In this document: one piece after another, positions 14,038 through 15,527 of the stretch | Numbering within the stretch: position 1 is the stretch's first letter | Layout: each line of letters begins with the position of its first letter | Source of the DNA: JAGMXM01 sp964458325 | GTDB taxonomy: Bacteria > Verrucomicrobiota > Verrucomicrobiia > Limisphaerales > UBA1319 | Assembly (NCBI GenBank): GCA_964458325.1 | Contig: CAYWIM010000100.1 | Location: 1-15,527, forward strand | Direction: 5' to 3' | Length of the DNA stretch: 15,527 nucleotides | Made by a program: the position numbers and the translations under genes | Notes under the pieces: model-generated | Databases searched by the model: none | Seen by the model: only the letters and a program-made list of their open reading frames with translations | What the model was told of the DNA's origin: nothing

Positions 14038-15323
14038 CGGCCGATGCTTTTATAGATAAAGCCGAGATGTTCCATTTCCTTTTTGTCGAACAGGTTGCGT
14101 CCGTCGAATAGGATTGGATAGGTCATGACGCGACGGGCTTTGGCCAGGTCGAGCTGTTTGAATTGGGACCATTCGGTGGCCAGGACGAGGGCATCGCAAC
14201 CATCGGCGACGTCATCCTGGTGGGAGACATACGTGACATCGGGGAGCAAGGCGCGGGCCTTGTCCATGGCTTTGGGATCGTGGACACGGAGGCGGGCGCC
14301 TTCGGCCAGGAGCCGGCGGCAGAGCTCGATGGCGGGCGACATGCGGACGTCGTCGGTATTCTCCTTGAAAGCGAGGCCGAGGATGCCGATTTGTTTGTCT
14401 TTGATGACCCAGAGCGTATCGAGGATTTTGCGGAAGAATCGGTCCAGCTGCTGGGTGTTGATCCGCTGGACTTCGCGCAGGAGGGCGAAATCGTAGCCCA
14501 GCTGTTCAGCGATCTTGATGAATGCGCTGAGGTCTTTGGGGAAGCAGCTGCCGCCGAAGCCCAGCGAGGCATCGAGGAACTTCCGGCCGATGCGCCGGTC
14601 CATTCCGATGCCGTTGGCGACGTCCTGGACATCGGCATGGGATGCTTCGCAGATGACGGACAGGGCATTGATATAGGAGATCTTGAGGGCGAGGAAGGAG
14701 TTGGCGGCGTGTTTGATGAGCTCGGCGGATTGGATATCGGTGACGATGATGGGGGCGTCGAACGGCGCGAAGACCTGTTTCATGGCGGAGACAGGCCGGG
14801 GGGAGCTGACGCCGATCACGATCCGGTCCGGATGAAGGAAATCCTCGACGGCGGAGCCTTCGCGGAGGAACTCGGGATTGCTGACCACGTCGAACTCGAC
14901 CGGAGTCCGGCAATAGCGCTTGATGGTCTCGGCGACCTTTTGGCCGGTGCGGACGGGGACGGTGCTTTTATCGACAACGATCCGGTAGCCGGTGAGGTTG
15001 GCGGCCACGTCGCGGGCCACCCGCTCGATGAAGCTGAGATCGACGGATCCATCGGGCAGCGGCGGCGTGGGCACCGCGATGAAAACAATTTGTGAGGCGT
15101 GGACGGCCTCGGGCGTCGATGTCGTGAACCGGAGCCGGCCGGCGGCTCGGTTCCGGCGGACCAGCTCCTCGAGCCCGGGCTCGTAGATCGGCATGCCGCC
15201 GGCTTCGAGCATGGCGATCTTCTCGGCATCGCAGTCGACGCAAATCACCTCGTGCTCCGCCTCGGCCAGGCAAGTGCCGGTGACGAGCCCCACGTAGCCG
15301 GTGCCGACGATCGCGACTTTCAT
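14034..15323 (-). CDS. ugd: UDP-glucose 6-dehydrogenase
   Basis: This 429-residue cytoplasmic enzyme oxidises UDP-glucose to UDP-glucuronate in two NAD-dependent steps, supplying precursors for capsule, exopolysaccharide or lipopolysaccharide. The N-terminal Rossmann domain starts MKVAIVGTGYVGLVTG with the NAD-binding GTGYVG (7-12). Further motifs are VPTPPLPDGSVDL (84-96), DKSTVPVRTG (118-127), SNPEFLREGSAVEDFLHPDR (148-167, sugar site) and catalytic C260 in GFGGSCFPKDL. The C-terminal domain has GLAFKENTDDVRMSPA. Length and motifs match the family; a GDP-mannose dehydrogenase is less likely but closely related. The minus-strand GGAAGGA (15343-15337) lies 13 bases before the ATG. The gene precedes and overlaps the Nudix gene. 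Confidence 0.93.
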   Translation of the reverse strand: MKVAIVGTGYVGLVTGTCLAEAEHEVICVDCDAEKIAMLEAGGMPIYEPGLEELVRRNRAAGRLRFTTSTPEAVHASQIVFIAVPTPPLPDGSVDLSFIERVARDVAANLTGYRIVVDKSTVPVRTGQKVAETIKRYCRTPVEFDVVSNPEFLREGSAVEDFLHPDRIVIGVSSPRPVSAMKQVFAPFDAPIIVTDIQSAELIKHAANSFLALKISYINALSVICEASHADVQDVANGIGMDRRIGRKFLDASLGFGGSCFPKDLSAFIKIAEQLGYDFALLREVQRINTQQLDRFFRKILDTLWVIKDKQIGILGLAFKENTDDVRMSPAIELCRRLLAEGARLRVHDPKAMDKARALLPDVTYVSHQDDVADGCDALVLATEWSQFKQLDLAKARRVMTYPILFDGRNLFDKKEMEHLGFIYKSIGR

Positions 15324-15527
15324 GGCATTGTTAGAATCCTTCCAGGATGATCTCGCGATTCACTCTTGATCGCCTCTGATCCGCGGTGCAATCCGGCATG
15401 CTCATCGACGCTCCAGGCCGCGCCCTTAGGGTCTGTGCAAAAATGAATTCCGATTTTGCTGGAGGGGATTGGGCGGGCTGGCGAGGCGCGACGAGCGAGC
15501 ATACCCGCGCGGTCTGTGAGCGAGGAG
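15324..15527. other. Upstream region of ugd, possible edge of a repeat
   Basis: This 204-base stretch must hold the ugd promoter. I see no convincing -35/-10 pair. Bases 15428-15527 change character: GGTCTGTGCAAAAATG is followed by a 6-bp dyad (GCAAAA/TTTTGC), then G-rich sequence with repeated GCGA and GCGAGG units, cut by the window end. This resembles the end of a dispersed or inverted repeat. A 60-codon minus-strand frame here shows no family features, so I do not call a gene. Confidence 0.3.

Noticed and set aside
14163..15095. 310-codon acidic open frame on the plus strand
   Set aside because: Antisense to ugd. Its Gly/Asp/Glu-rich composition is what the complement of GC-rich ugd codons gives, and no start signal is evident.
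1..15527. CRISPR array, rRNA, riboswitch or intact insertion sequence
   Set aside because: I saw no regularly spaced repeats, no conserved rRNA or riboswitch cores, and no complete transposase; the only mobile sequence is the decayed RAYT element.

Overview
This is a GC-rich bacterial chromosomal window with 13 intact protein genes, one gene cut by the left edge, one tRNA and one decayed mobile element. The gene types suggest the PVC group: a secreted S1 sulfatase, a twin-arginine GH10 xylanase, a secreted SUMF1 protein, a ~390-residue double-domain nucleoside-diphosphate kinase and a DUF5679 zinc-ribbon protein. Verrucomicrobiota or Kiritimatiellota is the best guess. No rRNA or marker gene fixes this, so it is inference.

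Layout. (1) 1-922, + strand: the end of a probable AbiEi-type antitoxin and a complete AbiEii-type nucleotidyltransferase toxin, overlapping by three bases. (2) 971-2690: a secreted SUMF1-domain gene on the minus strand. It lies between a REP-like hairpin (971-1035) and a 391-bp relic of a REP-associated tyrosine transposase (RAYT) element with perfect 25-bp inverted ends. (3) 2910-2994: tRNA-Leu(UAG). (4) 3057-6053, + strand: sulfatase and GH10 xylanase, an export pair for polysaccharide breakdown. (5) 6144-13526, + strand: eight collinear genes, namely an M50 membrane protease, two tandem thymidylate-kinase paralogues, a ROK glucokinase, an FHA-cyclase fusion, an acyl-CoA synthetase, a DUF5679 zinc ribbon and a double-domain NDK. 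Several gaps are only 13-33 bases, so parts are likely co-transcribed. (6) 13603-15323, minus strand: UDP-glucose dehydrogenase followed by an overlapping Nudix hydrolase. (7) 15324-15527: ugd leader, possibly touching a repeat cut by the window end.

How the genes work together. The nucleotide genes (two TMK-like, NDK, Nudix) touch dNDP/dNTP supply and clean-up. The ROK kinase and Ugd lie on the glucose to UDP-glucuronate route. The xylanase and sulfatase act outside the cytoplasm. I found no clear undescribed defence or signalling system. The observations most worth checking are the kinase pair, whose second member has Arg for Lys in Walker A; the NDK with a catalytically dead N-terminal half; the RAYT-derived element; and the SUMF1 protein lacking both FGE cysteines.
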